A stretch of DNA of 64,000 bases from JAJXWB01 sp965246795 (GCA_965246795.1 CBDFFN010000009.1:29257-93256), one strand, 5' to 3'; positions 33,530 through 42,981 are shown, counted from the first letter of the stretch. Translations and numbers: made by a program. The notes: generated by a model from the letters alone, not told the origin.

Positions 33530-34801
33530 GTGCTGACCGAACGCCGATTCGCGCCGCTGTTCTGGACTCAGTTCCTGTCGGCGTTCGGCGACAATGTGCT
33601 GAAGAACGCTTTGGTCTTCGTCATCTTGCGGGAGATCTCGCCAGCGCTCGGCGGCGCCCTCGTCACGGCCGCTGGCGGTGTGTTCATCGCCCCCTTCATT
33701 TTCCTGTCCGGGCTCGGCGGGGAAATTGCCGATCGTTTCGACAAGGCCTTCGTAACGCGTCGCCTCAAGCTCGCCGAATTCGCCGTGGCGATTGTCGCCG
33801 CGATCGGCTTTTTGACAGGCTCGATCGCAACGCTGTTTGCGGCGCTGTTCCTTTACGGCGCGATCGCCGCGATGTTCGGCCCGATCAAATACGCTATCCT
33901 GCCCGATATAATGGAGCCGGAAGAACTCGGCACCGGCAATGCGCTGATCGAAGGCGCCACCTTCGCCGCGATCCTTCTGGGAACGATCTTCGGTGGCTTG
34001 ACGACGCAGGGGAACGCAAGCCCGTGGCCGGCCGCGACATCGGTGCTCGGTCTCGCGCTTCTGTGCTGGTGGACAAGCGGCTTCATGCCCGCGCAAAAGC
34101 CGGCAGCGTCGAGCCTCCCGATCCAGTGCAATGTGATCCGCTCGACATGGCGCTTGCTGACGATGCTCCATGCGGATCGCCCGCTCTGGATCGCAGGCCT
34201 GCTCGTCAGCATCTTCTGGCTTGTCGGCGCGATCGTTCTGTCCCTACTGCCGCCTCTGGTGAAGGATCGCTTCCGTGCGGACGACATTCTCGTGACCGTG
34301 CTTCTCGCGAACTTCGCCATCGCGATCGGGATCGGATCCGCGATCGGCGCGAAGTTGATGGGGTCGCGCCCCGACCTGCGGTTTGTGTGGCCGGCAATGT
34401 TCGCAATGGCTTTGTCTGCGTTCGGCGTCGCGCTGTCGCTTCCCGTCATTCCTGACGCCGGAATGCTTCGCCCTGCCACAACGCTGCTCGGCGACATCGC
34501 GTTCTGGCGCGTGACCATCGGCCTCGGAGGACTGGCGGTTGCCGGCGGCATCGTCATCGTTCCGGCATTTGCCGCCGTGCAGGCCTGGTCGCCGCCGGCC
34601 GCCCGCGCCCGCATGGTTGCGGCCGTCAACGTTCTGACGGCAGTGTTTATGGTGGGCGGGGCTGCGATCGTCGGCGCACTGCAGGCGGCGGGCGTGCCGC
34701 TCGGTCCCCTTTTCGGAGGTATTGGCACCATCTGCCTGGCATGCGCGATATGGTCCTACATGGTTCGTAGGACGTCGCCCGACGCAGACGCTGCGGCCTG
34801 A
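33530..34801 (+). CDS. MFS transporter, LplT-like
   Basis: A 423-residue protein with about eleven transmembrane helices. The N-terminus (RRFAPLFWTQFLSAFGDNVLKNA), the GEIADRFDK loop and the FGPIKYAILPD motif match the lysophospholipid transporter LplT/Aas branch of the major facilitator superfamily. It may flip lysophospholipids to the inner leaflet. The fused acyltransferase domain of some family members is absent, and no acyltransferase gene is adjacent. Start: GTG at 33530. Confidence 0.85.
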   Translation: MLTERRFAPLFWTQFLSAFGDNVLKNALVFVILREISPALGGALVTAAGGVFIAPFIFLSGLGGEIADRFDKAFVTRRLKLAEFAVAIVAAIGFLTGSIATLFAALFLYGAIAAMFGPIKYAILPDIMEPEELGTGNALIEGATFAAILLGTIFGGLTTQGNASPWPAATSVLGLALLCWWTSGFMPAQKPAASSLPIQCNVIRSTWRLLTMLHADRPLWIAGLLVSIFWLVGAIVLSLLPPLVKDRFRADDILVTVLLANFAIAIGIGSAIGAKLMGSRPDLRFVWPAMFAMALSAFGVALSLPVIPDAGMLRPATTLLGDIAFWRVTIGLGGLAVAGGIVIVPAFAAVQAWSPPAARARMVAAVNVLTAVFMVGGAAIVGALQAAGVPLGPLFGGIGTICLACAIWSYMVRRTSPDADAAA

Positions 34802-34873
34802 CGCCGCCCGGTCTTTCCTGAAGCCGTCGCTCGCCTAATTGCTTTTCCGTCGGGCTGGCGGTGGAAAGCAAAT

Positions 34874-36424
34874 ATGGCGTGCCGCGTTCTACGCGTAATC
34901 CTCGGCGACCAGCTCGATCGCAATATTGCGGCGCTGAATAACATCGATGCAAAGCACGACGTTGTTCTTCTGATGGAGGTCGTGTCGGAAGCGACCTATG
35001 TGCGCCACCACAAGCAGAAGATCGCCTTCCTGTTTTCGGCCATGCGGCACTTCGCCGAAGAACTTAGCAACGAAGGTCTTCGCGTAGATTACGTGAAGCT
35101 CGACGATCCTGCCAACAGCGGATCGTTTGCTGGCGAAGTCTCACGCGCTGCCAAGCGTCATCGGGCGAAAGAGATTGCTGTCACGGAGCCTGGCGAATGG
35201 CGCGTGCTTCAGGACATGCGAACTTGGGAAGATTCGCTCGGCGTTCCCGTCGACATCCGGGCCGACGATCGCTTTTTCTGCACGCGCCGCGATTTTCGAC
35301 TCTGGTCGGAGGGTCGAAACTCACTCACGATGGAGTTCTTCTATCGCGTCATGCGCAAGCGCACCGGCTTTCTCATGGATGGCGACGCGCCCGCCGGTGG
35401 TCAATGGAACTTCGATAAGGACAACCGCAAGCCGCTGCCGAAGAAGATGGACCCGCCGCCCATCCCGATTTTTGCGCCCGACGCCATCACACGCGATGTG
35501 ATTGCGCTCGTCGAAGCGCGCTTCTCAAAACATTTCGGCAAGCTGGAAAAGTTCGCCTTCGCGGTTACGCGCGAGCAGGCGCTGATTGCGCTCGAAGATT
35601 TTGTTTCAAACCGCCTCCCGTCGTTCGGTGATTATCAGGACGCGATGCGCGCCGACGCGCCGTTTCTCTTCCACTCGATCCTGTCGCCCTACATCAACGC
35701 CGGGCTACTCACGCCCAGGGAAGTCTGCGACGCGACGCAGGAAGTTTATGAGGCGGGCCACGTTCCGCTCAATGCCGCCGAGGGCTTCATTCGTCAGATT
35801 CTTGGATGGCGCGAATATGTGCGCGGCATCTACTGGCTGAAAATGCCGGACTACGAGGACACGAATTTCCTCGATGCGCATCGCCCGCTGCCGAAATTCT
35901 TCTGGACGGGGAAGGTGAAGTCACGCTGCCTGCAGCAGACCATTCTCGGCACGCGCGACCATGCCTATGCGCATCACATCCAGCGCCTGATGGTGACGGG
36001 CAATTATGCGCTGATCGCGGGCATCGAGCCGAAACAGGTCGAGGAATGGTATCTCATCGTCTATGCCGATGCCTACGACTGGGTCGAGCTACCGAACGTG
36101 CACGGCATGATCCTGTTCGCGGATGGCGGACTGCTCGGCACGAAACCCTATGCGGCGTCGGGCGCCTACATCAACAAGATGTCCGATTATTGCGGAAAGT
36201 GTTTCTACGACGTGAAGCAGAAGGCGGGTGAGAAGGCTTGCCCGTTCAACTATCTCTATTGGGATTTCATGATCCGCAATCGCGAGAAGCTCGCCGGCAA
36301 TCATCGGATGCGAAATCAATACGGCACGCTCGACCGCATGAGCGAGACGCGGATCGCAGAGATTCAGAGCGATGCGAAGGCATATCTCGACGATTTGGAG
36401 CCGGCGGAAGCGGGAGATTATTAG
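34874..36424 (+). CDS. Fe-S photolyase ((6-4) type, PhrB/FeS-BCP family)
   Basis: The 516-residue protein belongs to the bacterial Fe-S cryptochrome/photolyase group, which repairs (6-4) photoproducts with light. The N-terminus LRVILGDQLDRN is diagnostic, and the four cluster cysteines are C352, C440, C443 and C456, spaced exactly as in PhrB of Agrobacterium. The FAD region (GFIRQILGWREYVRG, NYALIAGIEP) is intact. The gene has its own short upstream region and ends just before a palindromic repeat, convergent with surf1. Confidence 0.93.
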   Translation: MACRVLRVILGDQLDRNIAALNNIDAKHDVVLLMEVVSEATYVRHHKQKIAFLFSAMRHFAEELSNEGLRVDYVKLDDPANSGSFAGEVSRAAKRHRAKEIAVTEPGEWRVLQDMRTWEDSLGVPVDIRADDRFFCTRRDFRLWSEGRNSLTMEFFYRVMRKRTGFLMDGDAPAGGQWNFDKDNRKPLPKKMDPPPIPIFAPDAITRDVIALVEARFSKHFGKLEKFAFAVTREQALIALEDFVSNRLPSFGDYQDAMRADAPFLFHSILSPYINAGLLTPREVCDATQEVYEAGHVPLNAAEGFIRQILGWREYVRGIYWLKMPDYEDTNFLDAHRPLPKFFWTGKVKSRCLQQTILGTRDHAYAHHIQRLMVTGNYALIAGIEPKQVEEWYLIVYADAYDWVELPNVHGMILFADGGLLGTKPYAASGAYINKMSDYCGKCFYDVKQKAGEKACPFNYLYWDFMIRNREKLAGNHRMRNQYGTLDRMSETRIAEIQSDAKAYLDDLEPAEAGDY

Positions 36425-36426
36425 GT

Positions 36427-36525
36427 CGTCATTGCGAGCGAAGCGAAGTAATCCATCCATCCACCGATCCACATACGGAGATGGATCGCCACGTCGCTCG
36501 CGACGCTTCGCTCCTCGCGACGACG
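36427..36525. repeat. Long palindromic repeat, GTCATTGCGAGCG family, copy 2
   Basis: CGTCATTGCGAGCGAAGCGA at 36427 pairs imperfectly with TCGCTCCTCGCGACGACG ending at 36525, and ATCCATC pairs with GATGGAT within. It resembles 10236-10333. It fills almost exactly the gap between the converging photolyase and surf1 stops, where it could act as a bidirectional end of transcription. Confidence 0.82.
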
Positions 36526-36526
36526 G

Positions 36527-37249
36527 CTATCCAGCAGATACTCCATTCGACTTTCGCACATACGCCACCGTCACCCCGATCAGCGCCAGCGCAAGACCCC
36601 ACCACGTCAGTGCGTAGGACAAGTGGTTGTTCGGAATATCGATCACCGTCGTGCCGGGTCGCGGCCAACTCTGCGCCTTCGGATCGGCATCGGCGTCGAT
36701 CGTGAATGGTGCAACGCGCGTTACCCCAAAGCGCGCCGCAATCGAAGCGGGATCGCGCGTGTACCAGACGCCCTTCGCCGGATCGTCCGCCGGCGTGAAT
36801 GCGTTGCGTGTTTCCGGCGAGCGCATCAGGCCCGACACGACGACCGCTCCTTTTGGAACCGCATCGCGCGCAGCCGCGGCTTCTGCAAGTGGCACAAAAC
36901 CGCGATTAACGATGACGAGGTCATCGTTGGGCAAGCGCAACGGTGTCAGAAGCAGATAGCCGGGTCCTTCGCCCGCCGAATTCGCCGCACCGCCGCGATA
37001 GACGAGCGCCGTCCTATTCGGCTCGAATGCACCATTCGCCGCGACGTGGCGGTATTCGTAATCGTCGGGCTTGAGTTCGGGCCATTGTGCCGTCGGCGGA
37101 AGCGATGTCACCGGCGCACCGCGCCGCGCCTCGATCTGCGCGACGATGCCATTCTTCCATTGCAGGCGCGCAATTTGCCAGCCGCCGAGCGCCACAAGGA
37201 TGGCAACGCCGATGCCTGACGCGATCAGGACGGATGCGTGCCGTCTCAC
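36527..37249 (-). CDS. SURF1-family cytochrome oxidase assembly protein
   Basis: The 240-residue protein has two membrane helices, one at each end (VLIASGIGVAILVALGGWQI and SYALTWWGLALALIGVTVAYV), around a periplasmic domain with the SURF1 hallmarks GWQIARLQWK, VYRGG and NHLSYALTWW. SURF1 helps insert heme a into subunit I. The GTG at 37249 overlaps the stop of DUF983 (GTGA). An upstream extension of the frame is the shadow of DUF983. Confidence 0.93.
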   Translation of the reverse strand: MRRHASVLIASGIGVAILVALGGWQIARLQWKNGIVAQIEARRGAPVTSLPPTAQWPELKPDDYEYRHVAANGAFEPNRTALVYRGGAANSAGEGPGYLLLTPLRLPNDDLVIVNRGFVPLAEAAAARDAVPKGAVVVSGLMRSPETRNAFTPADDPAKGVWYTRDPASIAARFGVTRVAPFTIDADADPKAQSWPRPGTTVIDIPNNHLSYALTWWGLALALIGVTVAYVRKSNGVSAG

Positions 37250-37605
37250 GGTTCGAAGCGGCCCTGCTCCGCGCGATTGCGGAACTGCAGCGCGATCAGC
37301 ACTCCTTTGAGCGGACGTAGCATGCCGAGACAGACGACAAGCGTCAGCGGCAGGAAGACGAGGAGATGCAGCCAGTAGGGTGGCTCGTAATAGACTTCGA
37401 CGAGCAGTGCGATGCCGACGACGATGAAGCCGGCGATCAGCGTGACGAAGACCGCCGGGCCATCGCCTGCATCCGCGAAGGAGAAATCCAGCCCGCAATT
37501 CTTGCAGGACTTCGCCAGCGTAATGAAACCCTCGAAGAGCTTCCCCTTGCCACACTTTGGGCAATGGCCAGAGAGGCCGGTGGTGATGGGGGAGGGCTCA
37601 GTCAT
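37246..37605 (-). CDS. DUF983 membrane protein
   Basis: This 119-residue protein has an N-terminal zinc-ribbon-like segment (CPKCGKGKLF and CKNCGLDF) and two hydrophobic helices near residues 50-70 and 78-97. DUF983 genes typically accompany ctaE and surf1 in alphaproteobacteria, consistent with oxidase assembly, but the function is not proven. Here the link to ctaE is broken by an SDR gene that lies between repeats. Confidence 0.9.
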   Translation of the reverse strand: MTEPSPITTGLSGHCPKCGKGKLFEGFITLAKSCKNCGLDFSFADAGDGPAVFVTLIAGFIVVGIALLVEVYYEPPYWLHLLVFLPLTLVVCLGMLRPLKGVLIALQFRNRAEQGRFEP

Positions 37606-37612
37606 CGGATCA

Positions 37613-37672
37613 CGAGCCTCCCGGCTCGCACCTTTTTCAGCACGAGGAGGCGAGCCGGGAGGCTCGCGGTCC
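37613..37672. repeat. Palindrome, GCGAGCC-GGCTCGCGGTCC family, copy 2
   Basis: CGAGCCTCCCGGCTCGC (37613-37629) is the exact reverse complement of GCGAGCCGGGAGGCTCG (37650-37666), followed by CGGTCC. It fills the gap between the DUF983 start and the SDR stop and shares its GGCTCGCGGTCC end with 53814-53875 and 9128-9150. Confidence 0.85.
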
Positions 37673-37674
37673 GC

Positions 37675-38487
37675 TCACTCCGCCGCCGCATCCCACCGTT
37701 CACCTTCGAAGCCGGTTTTGCCGAAGGCGATGCCGCCATCGACCGTCAACGTCGAGCCGACAACATAATCGCCGGCGCGCGATGCGAGGAAAATCGCTGC
37801 GCCTGCCATATCGTTCTCGTCGCCGACGCGACCGGCCGGAACGCGCGTCGCGACGCTGTCGGCATTGTCGCGTGCGTCCTTGTTCATGTCGGACGCAAAC
37901 GGCCCCGGCGCGATGGCCGTGACCACGATGTGGTCCTTGATCAGCTTCGCCGCCATGCGGCGCGTGAGATGGATGAGACCAGCCTTGCTCGCCGCGTAGG
38001 GATAGGTCTCGAGCGGATTGACGAAAATGCCGTCGATCGACGCAATATTGATGACCTTGCCGGGCTTCGCAGGCGTCGCCGCCGCGCGCAGTTGAGGCAG
38101 CAGTGCCTTCGTCAAAAAGAACGGCGTCTTCATATTGAGATCGACGACCTTGTCCCAGCCGCTCTCGGGAAACTCCGACATTTCAGCCGCCCAGGCAGCG
38201 CCGGCATTGTTGACGAGGATGTCGAGTTTTGGCTCGCGCTTGGTGATTTCGGCCGCCAGCTGATTGCAGCCTTCGACCGTAGAGATGTCGATCGGCAGCG
38301 AGATGCATTCGCCCTTGCCCGATGACAATTCTTTTGCGGTTGCCTCGCTCGCGGCGGCCTTGCGCGCCGTGATGTAAACGCGGCTGGCGCCCTGCGCGAG
38401 AAAGCCTTTCGCGATCATCTTGCCGATGCCGCGCGAACCGCCGGTGACAAGCGCGACGCGGCCCTCGAGCGAGAAGAGGTGGTTCAC
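37675..38487 (-). CDS. Short-chain dehydrogenase/reductase (SDR)
   Basis: A classical 270-residue SDR: cofactor motif TGGSRGIG near residue 16, NNAGAAW, and the catalytic YxxxK as YAASK. The C-terminal substrate loop gives no substrate. It lies between ctaE and DUF983, where the oxidase-assembly genes are normally contiguous, and is bracketed by two palindromic repeats (38513-38583 upstream and 37613-37672 downstream), suggesting insertion. Confidence 0.92.
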   Translation of the reverse strand: MNHLFSLEGRVALVTGGSRGIGKMIAKGFLAQGASRVYITARKAAASEATAKELSSGKGECISLPIDISTVEGCNQLAAEITKREPKLDILVNNAGAAWAAEMSEFPESGWDKVVDLNMKTPFFLTKALLPQLRAAATPAKPGKVINIASIDGIFVNPLETYPYAASKAGLIHLTRRMAAKLIKDHIVVTAIAPGPFASDMNKDARDNADSVATRVPAGRVGDENDMAGAAIFLASRAGDYVVGSTLTVDGGIAFGKTGFEGERWDAAAE

Positions 38488-38512
38488 AGACGTCTCCCGT
38501 ACGCGCTGCCGC

Positions 38513-38583
38513 TGTCATTCCCGCGCAAGCGGGAATACCGGGAGCCGTTGCTTATTTAAATGCCCGCCTTCGCGGGCATGACA
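38513..38583. repeat. Palindrome, TGTCATTCCCG family, copy 1
   Basis: TGTCATTCCCGCGCAAGCGG begins the element and GCCCGCCTTCGCGGGCATGACA ends it in two arms; TGTCAT pairs with ATGACA, and each arm also folds on itself (CCCGC/GCGGG). It lies between the SDR gene and ctaE. A second copy is at 54832-54923. Confidence 0.8.
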
Positions 38584-38596
38584 TGCGTGTGCGGCG

Positions 38597-39463
38597 TCAG
38601 TGCTCGACCAGCTTCACGCCAAACGAGCCCCACACGTAGATGCTGGCAAAGAGAAACAGCCAGACCACGTCGACGAAGTGCCAATACCAAGCGGCGAACT
38701 CGAAGCCGAGATGCTGCTTCGGCGTGAAGTGGCCCATGTACACACGGATCAGGCACACGAGCAGGAAGATCGTGCCGATGAGCACGTGGAAACCGTGAAA
38801 GCCGGTCGCCATGAAGAAGGTCGCGCCGTAGATCGACTCCTTGAAACCGAAAGGCGCGTGCGCGTATTCGAACGCCTGCACGGCGGAGAAGACCGCACCG
38901 AGAATGATCGTCAGGATCAGGCCGAGCTTCAGCGATTTGCGATCGTTTTCAAGCAGCGCGTGATGCGCCCAGGTGACCGTCGTACCGGACGTCAGGAGCA
39001 GCAGCGTGTTGAGCAGCGGCAGATGCCAGGGGTCGAGCACCTCGATGCCCTTCGGCGGCCAATGTCCGCCAGTGAATTCCACACGGCCGTACTGGATCGC
39101 CTCGCCGGAGAAGAGGCTTGCGTCGAAGAAGGCCCAGAACCACGCGACGAAGAACATGACTTCCGACGCAATAAACAGGATCATCCCGTAGCGGTGGGAG
39201 AGCTGCACGACGCGCGTATGGTAACCCTCGTACTGTGCTTCCTTGATGACGTCGGTCCACCAAGCGACCATCGTGTAGAGGACGCCGATGGTGCCGGCGC
39301 CGAAGATGTAAGGGCCGGCCTTGAGGCTGCCAACCGCGAGCCCCTTCATCCACATGATGGCGCCGACGGCCATGACGAAAGCGGCGATCGAGCCGACAAG
39401 CGGCCACGGGCTCGGCGCGACGAGATGGTAGTCGTGGTTCGGCTTGGCGTGCCCGTCGGACAT
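38597..39463 (-). CDS. ctaE: Cytochrome c oxidase subunit III
   Basis: A 288-residue protein with seven hydrophobic helices. The motifs HDYHLVAPSPWPLVGSIAAF (start), SEVMFFVAWFWAFFDASLF and GFHGFHVLIGTIFL fit CoxC/CtaE of aa3-type oxidase. It is the last gene of the ctaC-ctaD-ctaB-small-ctaG-ctaE run on the minus strand. Confidence 0.96.
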   Translation of the reverse strand: MSDGHAKPNHDYHLVAPSPWPLVGSIAAFVMAVGAIMWMKGLAVGSLKAGPYIFGAGTIGVLYTMVAWWTDVIKEAQYEGYHTRVVQLSHRYGMILFIASEVMFFVAWFWAFFDASLFSGEAIQYGRVEFTGGHWPPKGIEVLDPWHLPLLNTLLLLTSGTTVTWAHHALLENDRKSLKLGLILTIILGAVFSAVQAFEYAHAPFGFKESIYGATFFMATGFHGFHVLIGTIFLLVCLIRVYMGHFTPKQHLGFEFAAWYWHFVDVVWLFLFASIYVWGSFGVKLVEH

Positions 39464-39530
39464 GTCTCTCGTTCCTGTCGCGCGATGCGCGTTGATGTTC
39501 TAGCGCAAGTGGTGCGCTGGATAAAACCGG

Positions 39531-40106
39531 TCAGCTCTTCCGTTTCGTATCCGTTGCTTCGGCTGCGGCCGGCCGCGATCCGCCCTTCGGCGCATAGACC
39601 GTGTAGGAGAGCGTCACGCCGCCGACTTGTGCCATTGTGTCGTCGGTCTCGAGCGCAGGATCGAGGAAGAACACGACCGGCCATTCCGCGGTCTCGCGCG
39701 GCCCGAGCGTCTGTTCGGAAAAGCAGAAGCAGCTGATCTTGTTGAACCAGGCGCCCGCCTGATCTGGGCTGACATTATACGCGGCGATGCCGGTCGAAGG
39801 CGCGTCCGACAGGTTCGTGACCTTGAAGAACACCGTCTTCGTTTCGCCGGTGCGGGCGGCGATCGACGCCTGCTCCGGCTCGAGCCGCCAGGACAGACCG
39901 GCGGCGACATTCGCATCAAAACGCACGGTGATCGTGCGGTTGCCGCGCGTTGTCGGCGCGTGCTGCGCAACCTGCGTCGTGCCGCCGAAGCCCGTTGCGG
40001 CGCAGAACAAGCGATAGAGCGGAACGGCGGCGAAGGATGCGCCGAGCATCGTGAAAACGACGGCGCCAGCGAAAATCGCGGTCGAGCGATGCCGCGCATT
40101 GCTCAC
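39531..40106 (-). CDS. ctaG: Cytochrome c oxidase assembly protein CtaG/Cox11
   Basis: The 191-residue protein has one N-terminal helix and the Cox11 copper-binding motif KISCFCFSEQ, used to deliver copper to the CuB site of subunit I. YRLFCAATGFGGT near the N-terminus is another conserved stretch. It overlaps the small gene upstream by four bases and precedes ctaE. Confidence 0.95.
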   Translation of the reverse strand: MSNARHRSTAIFAGAVVFTMLGASFAAVPLYRLFCAATGFGGTTQVAQHAPTTRGNRTITVRFDANVAAGLSWRLEPEQASIAARTGETKTVFFKVTNLSDAPSTGIAAYNVSPDQAGAWFNKISCFCFSEQTLGPRETAEWPVVFFLDPALETDDTMAQVGGVTLSYTVYAPKGGSRPAAAEATDTKRKS

Positions 40107-40267
40107 AGCGGCCGCCCCATGATCGCCGGGCCGAATTTCACGATGGTGACGGCGTAGAACAACAAGCAGAGGCCACCGACCGCCAGACCGAGCGCGATGT
40201 TGCGTCCGCGCCGCGCACGCAACATCTTCTGGATATCTCGCGGCGGGATCGGCGTTTCAGTCGGCAT
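40103..40267 (-). CDS. Small membrane protein of the cox operon (CoxF-like)
   Basis: The 54-residue protein (start at 40267, five bases after the ctaB stop; an ATG at 40309 would add 14 residues) has a basic N-terminus and one helix, NIALGLAVGGLCLLFYAVTIVKF. A small single-helix protein at this position is usual in alphaproteobacterial cox operons and is sometimes called CoxF. Its role in assembly is unproven. It ends by overlapping the ctaG start. Confidence 0.85.
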   Translation of the reverse strand: MPTETPIPPRDIQKMLRARRGRNIALGLAVGGLCLLFYAVTIVKFGPAIMGRPL

Positions 40268-40271
40268 AAGG

Positions 40272-41198
40272 TCAGCCGCCGAACCGTGCCGCGATGCCAT
40301 GATCGGCAACGATCACAGCGAAGACCAGCAGAAGCTGCAGGATCGAGAAAGCGAAGAGCTGCTTCGCGGCTTTGGCGGCAGGTTCGCCTTCACGAAGACG
40401 ATAGACGCGCCAGGCGAGCAACAGCATCAGCGCGCCCGTGACGCCGGCAACTGCAAGATAGACGCGACCCTCGAAACCGAGCGCGACCGGTAGCAGGCAC
40501 ACCGGCACGAGGACGATTGTGTAGAGCAGGATTTCGAGGCGTGTGTGGTCCGCGCCTTTTACGTTCGGCATCATCGGGATGCCGGCACGCGCGAACTCGC
40601 CTTCCTTGTAGAGCGCCAGCGCCCAGAAATGCGGCGGCGTCCAAAGGAAGATGATGGCGAACAAGACGAAGCTTTCCATGCTGACCGAGCCAGTCACGGC
40701 CGCCCAGCCGACCATTGGCGGAAACGCGCCCGCCGCGCCGCCAATAACGATGTTCTGCGGCGTCCAGCGCTTCAGCCAGACCGTGTAGATCGCGACATAG
40801 AAGAAGATCGTGAAAGCGAGCAAACCCGCCGCGACCCAGTTCGACACGAGGCCTAGCACCGCAACCGATAAGGCCGACAGGACGAGGCCGAAGGTCAAGG
40901 CATCACGCGCGGACACGCGGCCGGCCGGCACCGGACGATCGCGCGTACGTGACATCAGCGCGTCGATGTCGGCGTCGTACCACATGTTGAGTGCGCCCGA
41001 CGCGCCCGCGCCGACGGCAATCGCGAGCAGCGCAGCAAAGCCCAGGACCGGATGGATACGCACCGGTGCCGCGAGCATGCCGGCAAGCGCCGTGAAGACC
41101 ACGAGCGACATCACGCGCGGCTTCAGAAGGTCAAAATAGTCGCGCGGCTCGGCGGCGTGATCCGCCGAACGGGCGAGTGAGAGCGAAAGGTCGGTCAT
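40272..41198 (-). CDS. ctaB: Protoheme IX farnesyltransferase
   Basis: CtaB/CyoE turns heme b into heme o, precursor of heme a. The 308-residue protein is hydrophobic with about nine helices and has the prenyltransferase motifs NMWYDADIDALMSRTRDRP and the YxxFLWxPxHFW-type segment FLWTPPHFWALALYK. It follows ctaD on the same strand and its stop lies four bases before the next start. Confidence 0.95.
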   Translation of the reverse strand: MTDLSLSLARSADHAAEPRDYFDLLKPRVMSLVVFTALAGMLAAPVRIHPVLGFAALLAIAVGAGASGALNMWYDADIDALMSRTRDRPVPAGRVSARDALTFGLVLSALSVAVLGLVSNWVAAGLLAFTIFFYVAIYTVWLKRWTPQNIVIGGAAGAFPPMVGWAAVTGSVSMESFVLFAIIFLWTPPHFWALALYKEGEFARAGIPMMPNVKGADHTRLEILLYTIVLVPVCLLPVALGFEGRVYLAVAGVTGALMLLLAWRVYRLREGEPAAKAAKQLFAFSILQLLLVFAVIVADHGIAARFGG

Positions 41199-41269
41199 CG
41201 AAGGTTACTCACCCTCTCACCGCGACGTCGTTGGTGCGAGACATCGCAATCGGAGAGAAGGCCAATCCT

Positions 41270-42958
41270 TTAGTGATCCGCGCCAACAATCTTCGGCAGC
41301 GTCTCGAACTGGTGAAACGGCGGCGGCGAGGTCAGCGTCCATTCGAGCGTCGTGGCGCCGACTCCCCAAGGATTGTCGCCCGCGACGCGCTTTTTGGCGA
41401 AAGCCTCGAAGATCGCGAACAGGAAGATGAGGACGCCGAAGCCCGAAATATATGAGCCGTAGGACGAAACGAGATTCCACGTCGCATAGGCATCAGGATA
41501 GTCGATGTAGCGGCGCGGCATGCCGGCGAGGCCGAGGAAATGCTGCGGAAAGAACGTGAGGTTCACGCCGATGAACATCACCCAGAAATGCAGCTTCCCG
41601 AGCGTCTCGTTGTACATGTAGCCCGTCATCTTTGGGAACCAGTAGTAGAAGCCCGCGAAGATGGCGAAGACGGCGCCAAGCGACAGCACGTAGTGGAAGT
41701 GCGCGACGACGTAATAGGTCTCGTGCAGCGCGCGATCGATGCCGGCATTCGCAAGCACGACGCCGGTGACGCCACCGACCGTGAACAGGAATACGAAGCC
41801 GATCGCCCAGATCATCGGCGTGCGGAACGAAATCGACCCGCCCCACATCGTCGCGATCCACGAGAAAATCTTCACGCCCGTTGGCACCGCGATGACCATC
41901 GTCGCGAAGACGAAGTAACGTTGCGTGTTGAGCGACAGGCCGACCGTGTACATGTGGTGCGCCCACACGATGAAGCCGACGAAGCCGATCGCGACCATCG
42001 CGTACGCCATGCCGAGATAGCCGAACACGGGCTTGCGCGAGAACGTAGAGATGATGTGGCTGACGATGCCGAAGGCCGGCAGGATCAGGATGTAGACTTC
42101 GGGGTGGCCGAAGAACCAGAAGAGATGCTGGAACAGGATCGGATCGCCACCGCCGGCGGGATCGAAGAAGGTCGTGCCGAAGTTGCGGTCCGTCAGCAGC
42201 ATCGTGATGGCGCCTGCGAGCACCGGCAGCGACAGCACGAGCAGGAAAGCCGTCACCAGCACCGACCATGCGAACAGCGGCATCTTGTGCAGCGTCATGC
42301 CGGGCGCGCGCATATTGAAGATCGTGGTGATGAAGTTGATCGCGCCGAGAATCGACGAAGCACCTGCGATGTGCAGCGCGAGGATAACGAAATCCATCGC
42401 CGGGCCGGGATGGCCGGTGTTGGACGACAACGGCGGATACATGACCCAGCCGCCGCCGAAGCCCAGCATGCCGGGCGCGCCTTCCATGAAGGTCGAGATC
42501 AAGATCAGCGCGAAGGACGAGGGCAGGAGCCAGAACGAGATGTTATTCATGCGCGGGAAGGCCATGTCGGGCGCGCCGATCATGATCGGCACGAACCAGT
42601 TGCCGAACCCGCCGATGAGCGCCGGCATCACCATGAAAAAGATCATGATCAGGCCGTGCGCGGTGATGAACACGTTGTAGAGGTTCTTCGCGGCGTCGAG
42701 CGAATTGTCGCCGTGCAGAAGCTGGTTCAGCATCGGGAAGACGCCGACGCCAGGATGCGCAAGTTCGGCGCGGATCGCGACCGACATCGCGCCGCCGATG
42801 AGGCCCGCAATCAGCGCGAAGATGATGTAGAGGGTCCCGATATCCTTGTGGTTCGTCGAGAACAGATAACGCGCGAGGCCCGTCGGAACATCGTGCCCGC
42901 CGTGCTCGTGCGCATCGTGGGCGTGGACATCGCGGGTAGCGGCGGCGGGCGTAGCCAT
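41270..42958 (-). CDS. ctaD: Cytochrome c oxidase subunit I (aa3 type)
   Basis: The 562-residue protein has twelve transmembrane helices and the hallmark FFGHPEVYILILPAFGI (CuB and Tyr crosslink region), the WAHHMYTVG motif and the haem ligands in YVVAHFHYVLS. It is the catalytic subunit of an aa3-type oxidase that reduces O2. It is preceded by ctaC with only 23 bases between them. Confidence 0.98.
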   Translation of the reverse strand: MATPAAATRDVHAHDAHEHGGHDVPTGLARYLFSTNHKDIGTLYIIFALIAGLIGGAMSVAIRAELAHPGVGVFPMLNQLLHGDNSLDAAKNLYNVFITAHGLIMIFFMVMPALIGGFGNWFVPIMIGAPDMAFPRMNNISFWLLPSSFALILISTFMEGAPGMLGFGGGWVMYPPLSSNTGHPGPAMDFVILALHIAGASSILGAINFITTIFNMRAPGMTLHKMPLFAWSVLVTAFLLVLSLPVLAGAITMLLTDRNFGTTFFDPAGGGDPILFQHLFWFFGHPEVYILILPAFGIVSHIISTFSRKPVFGYLGMAYAMVAIGFVGFIVWAHHMYTVGLSLNTQRYFVFATMVIAVPTGVKIFSWIATMWGGSISFRTPMIWAIGFVFLFTVGGVTGVVLANAGIDRALHETYYVVAHFHYVLSLGAVFAIFAGFYYWFPKMTGYMYNETLGKLHFWVMFIGVNLTFFPQHFLGLAGMPRRYIDYPDAYATWNLVSSYGSYISGFGVLIFLFAIFEAFAKKRVAGDNPWGVGATTLEWTLTSPPPFHQFETLPKIVGADH

Positions 42959-42981
42959 GCGGGATACCTCGAAGCGGAAAC

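Noticed and set aside
38600..39736. A 378-residue open frame opposite ctaE and ctaG
   Set aside because: It is a shadow frame of conserved membrane-protein genes and has no recognisable domain.
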